The notes under the pieces were generated by a model, which searched no databases, was not told where the DNA came from, and was given only the letters and a program-made list of their open reading frames with translations. This document shows positions 36,992-38,107 of a stretch of DNA of 38,107 nucleotides, in pieces. Each line of letters begins with the position of its first letter. The stretch's first letter is position 1. The DNA lies in the NCBI GenBank assembly GCA_017560765.1, contig JAFZEI010000105.1:1-38107 (forward strand), read 5' to 3'. The DNA is from Clostridia bacterium. GTDB lineage: Bacteria > Bacillota > Clostridia > UBA1212 > UBA1255. Both the position numbers and the translations under genes were made by a program.

Positions 36992-37984
36992 ATGACATTT
37001 CAGGACTTAATTGGTCAGGAGCAAGTCAAACAGCTCCTGATTGAAAGTATACAAACAGGAAGAATAGGGCATGCGTATATGTTTTGCGGTCCTGAGGGTA
37101 TAGGACGCAAGACGATGGCGGAGTGTTTTGCAGGAGCACTTCTGTGCAGCTCAGGTGGAGTTGTACCTTGCGGACAATGTCAGGGGTGCGTTCTGCTTAA
37201 AAGCGGCACAAATCCTGATGTAATACACATACGCAAACAAGAGGGCAAGGCTTCTGTAGGTGTAGAGGAGGTTCGTCTTGTACAGGAAGAAATATCTACT
37301 GCACCGCAATTCGGCAAATACAAGGTGCTTATATTCGAAAATGCTGAAAAAATGACAGTACAGGCGCAAAATGCACTGCTTAAAACATTAGAGGAGCCGC
37401 CTCCGTATATTGTGATGATTTTGATTTCGTCTAACAATTCTCAAATATTGGATACAGTAAAATCAAGATCGGTAAAAGTAGATTTTAAACGATATACAAA
37501 CAGTGAAATAATGGAGGCATATAAGAGAAAAAGCTCAGAAAGTACGGACAGCAGATTGCTTTGCGAGTATGCTGACGGTATTATAGGCAGAGCGCTGTCT
37601 ATGGCAGGTTCTGACGAATACGGTAAGATTTGTGATAGGATTGTTGACGGGCTTAAAGAACTAAGCGGCGGCAGTGGCCGGGCGTTGTGCAATTTCCAAA
37701 ATTTATTCGCAGAATATTCTGAGAAAAAGGAATTGTTCTTCTTTACGCTATATTCGATTTTGCGTGATATTTCCGTTGCTGCGGCGTATGGGAGAAAAAC
37801 AGCATTGCAGAATGCACAGACAGAAGACAAGATATACGCAATAAGTGATTGCGTGGGATATCATAAAGCTTTAAAGTGTCTTGAACAAGTAAATAAAGCT
37901 TGGCGTATGGCAGGACAAAATGTTAATTATAAACTGATGGCAGATGCGTTATCGATTCGCATACAGGAGGTTTTTTATGGTTAA
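36992..37984 (+). CDS. holB: DNA polymerase III delta' subunit HolB
   Basis: Clamp-loader subunit of the replicative polymerase, 330 residues. It starts with FQDLIGQEQVKQLL, has a P-loop CGPEGIGRKT (34-41; the Lys-Thr is retained), a zinc-finger with C60, C63 and C66 (CGQCQGC), and the EEPPPYIVMILISS and KSRS (SRC-like) motifs. The C-terminal collar domain is present. It starts 3 bases after darA and ends with AGGAGG that serves ricT, overlapping it by 8 bases. No strong site precedes ATG 36992, so translation is likely coupled to darA. Confidence 0.93.
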   Translation: MTFQDLIGQEQVKQLLIESIQTGRIGHAYMFCGPEGIGRKTMAECFAGALLCSSGGVVPCGQCQGCVLLKSGTNPDVIHIRKQEGKASVGVEEVRLVQEEISTAPQFGKYKVLIFENAEKMTVQAQNALLKTLEEPPPYIVMILISSNNSQILDTVKSRSVKVDFKRYTNSEIMEAYKRKSSESTDSRLLCEYADGIIGRALSMAGSDEYGKICDRIVDGLKELSGGSGRALCNFQNLFAEYSEKKELFFFTLYSILRDISVAAAYGRKTALQNAQTEDKIYAISDCVGYHKALKCLEQVNKAWRMAGQNVNYKLMADALSIRIQEVFYG

Positions 37985-38107
37985 GGTAATAGGGGTTCGT
38001 TTTAAAAATACGGGAAAAATGTATTATTTCAATCCTAACGGATTTGAAATTAAAAACGGCATGAATGTAATTGTTGAAACTGCAAGAGGAGTAGAATTCG
38101 GAGAGGC
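37977..38107 (+). CDS. ricT: RicT/YaaT (PSP1-domain) protein, 5' end only
   Basis: Only 43 codons are in the window; the gene runs off the end. It starts MVKVIGVRFKNTGKMYYFNP and continues with VIVETARGVEFGE, which is the typical start of the PSP1 domain. RicT belongs to the RicAFT complex (YlbF-YmcA-YaaT) that affects RNase Y action in Bacillus. ATG 37977 follows AGGAGG. Position after holB matches the Bacillus order. Confidence 0.9.
   Translation, partial: MVKVIGVRFKNTGKMYYFNPNGFEIKNGMNVIVETARGVEFGE

Overview
This window looks like a piece of a low-GC Gram-positive chromosome, most likely an anaerobic member of the Clostridia. The evidence is the AT-rich sequence with strong AGGAGG-type ribosome binding sites, TTGACA/TATAAT promoters, frequent GTG and TTG starts, a bifunctional Rel protein, HemZ, a clostridial 2[4Fe-4S] ferredoxin, and the gene pair darA-holB followed by ricT. 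No rRNA, tRNA, CRISPR array, IS element or prophage gene was seen. The content is mainly core housekeeping.

Layout. (1) 1-490: decayed remnant of an AlbA/RecG-like ATPase regulator. (2) 517-9184, + strand: two-component pair (OmpR-type regulator and HAMP kinase), then recJ, rel, a glyoxalase II-like hydrolase and hemZ. (3) dusB on the - strand, convergent with hemZ. (4) 10355-15178, + strand: a compact Tad/type IVb pilus-like locus (cpaF, tadB, tadC, a Flp1-like pilin, an FHA protein) ending in an MreB-family gene. (5) murC on the - strand, sharing a divergent promoter region with a membrane protein gene; a perfect 10-bp inverted repeat sits on the murC -10 box. (6) 16753-21571: membrane protein, SurA/PrsA-like foldase, queA, tgt, yajC, many with overlapping ends. 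(7) 21678-32606: typA, mltG, trmR-like, trhP-like U32 gene, ruvA, ruvB, ruvC, queH, lepB, rdgB, a DUF362 ferredoxin-like gene and trmL. (8) - strand: rsmI, trmN6 and a 56-residue ferredoxin with its own promoter and terminator. (9) 34560-end, + strand: an unrecognised gene, an Asn-rich gene, an aldo/keto reductase, darA, holB and the start of ricT.

How they fit together. Three themes recur. The first is tRNA modification: queA, tgt and queH for queuosine-34, trhP/trmR for (m)o5U34, trmL for 2'-O-methyl-34, trmN6 for m6A37 and dusB for dihydrouridine. The second is DNA repair and replication: recJ, ruvABC, holB and rdgB. The third is the envelope and secretion: murC, mltG, mreB-like, yajC, lepB, the foldase and the Tad locus. 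Rel and DarA add (p)ppGpp and c-di-AMP signalling.

I did not find a clear new multi-gene system. The most interesting leads are the reduced Tad + FHA + MreB locus with an odd cpaF start, the palindrome over the murC promoter, the Cys-repeat acidic tail on the signal peptidase, and the two unrecognised genes at 34560-35614. Everything here was read by eye from the sequence; no database search was run.
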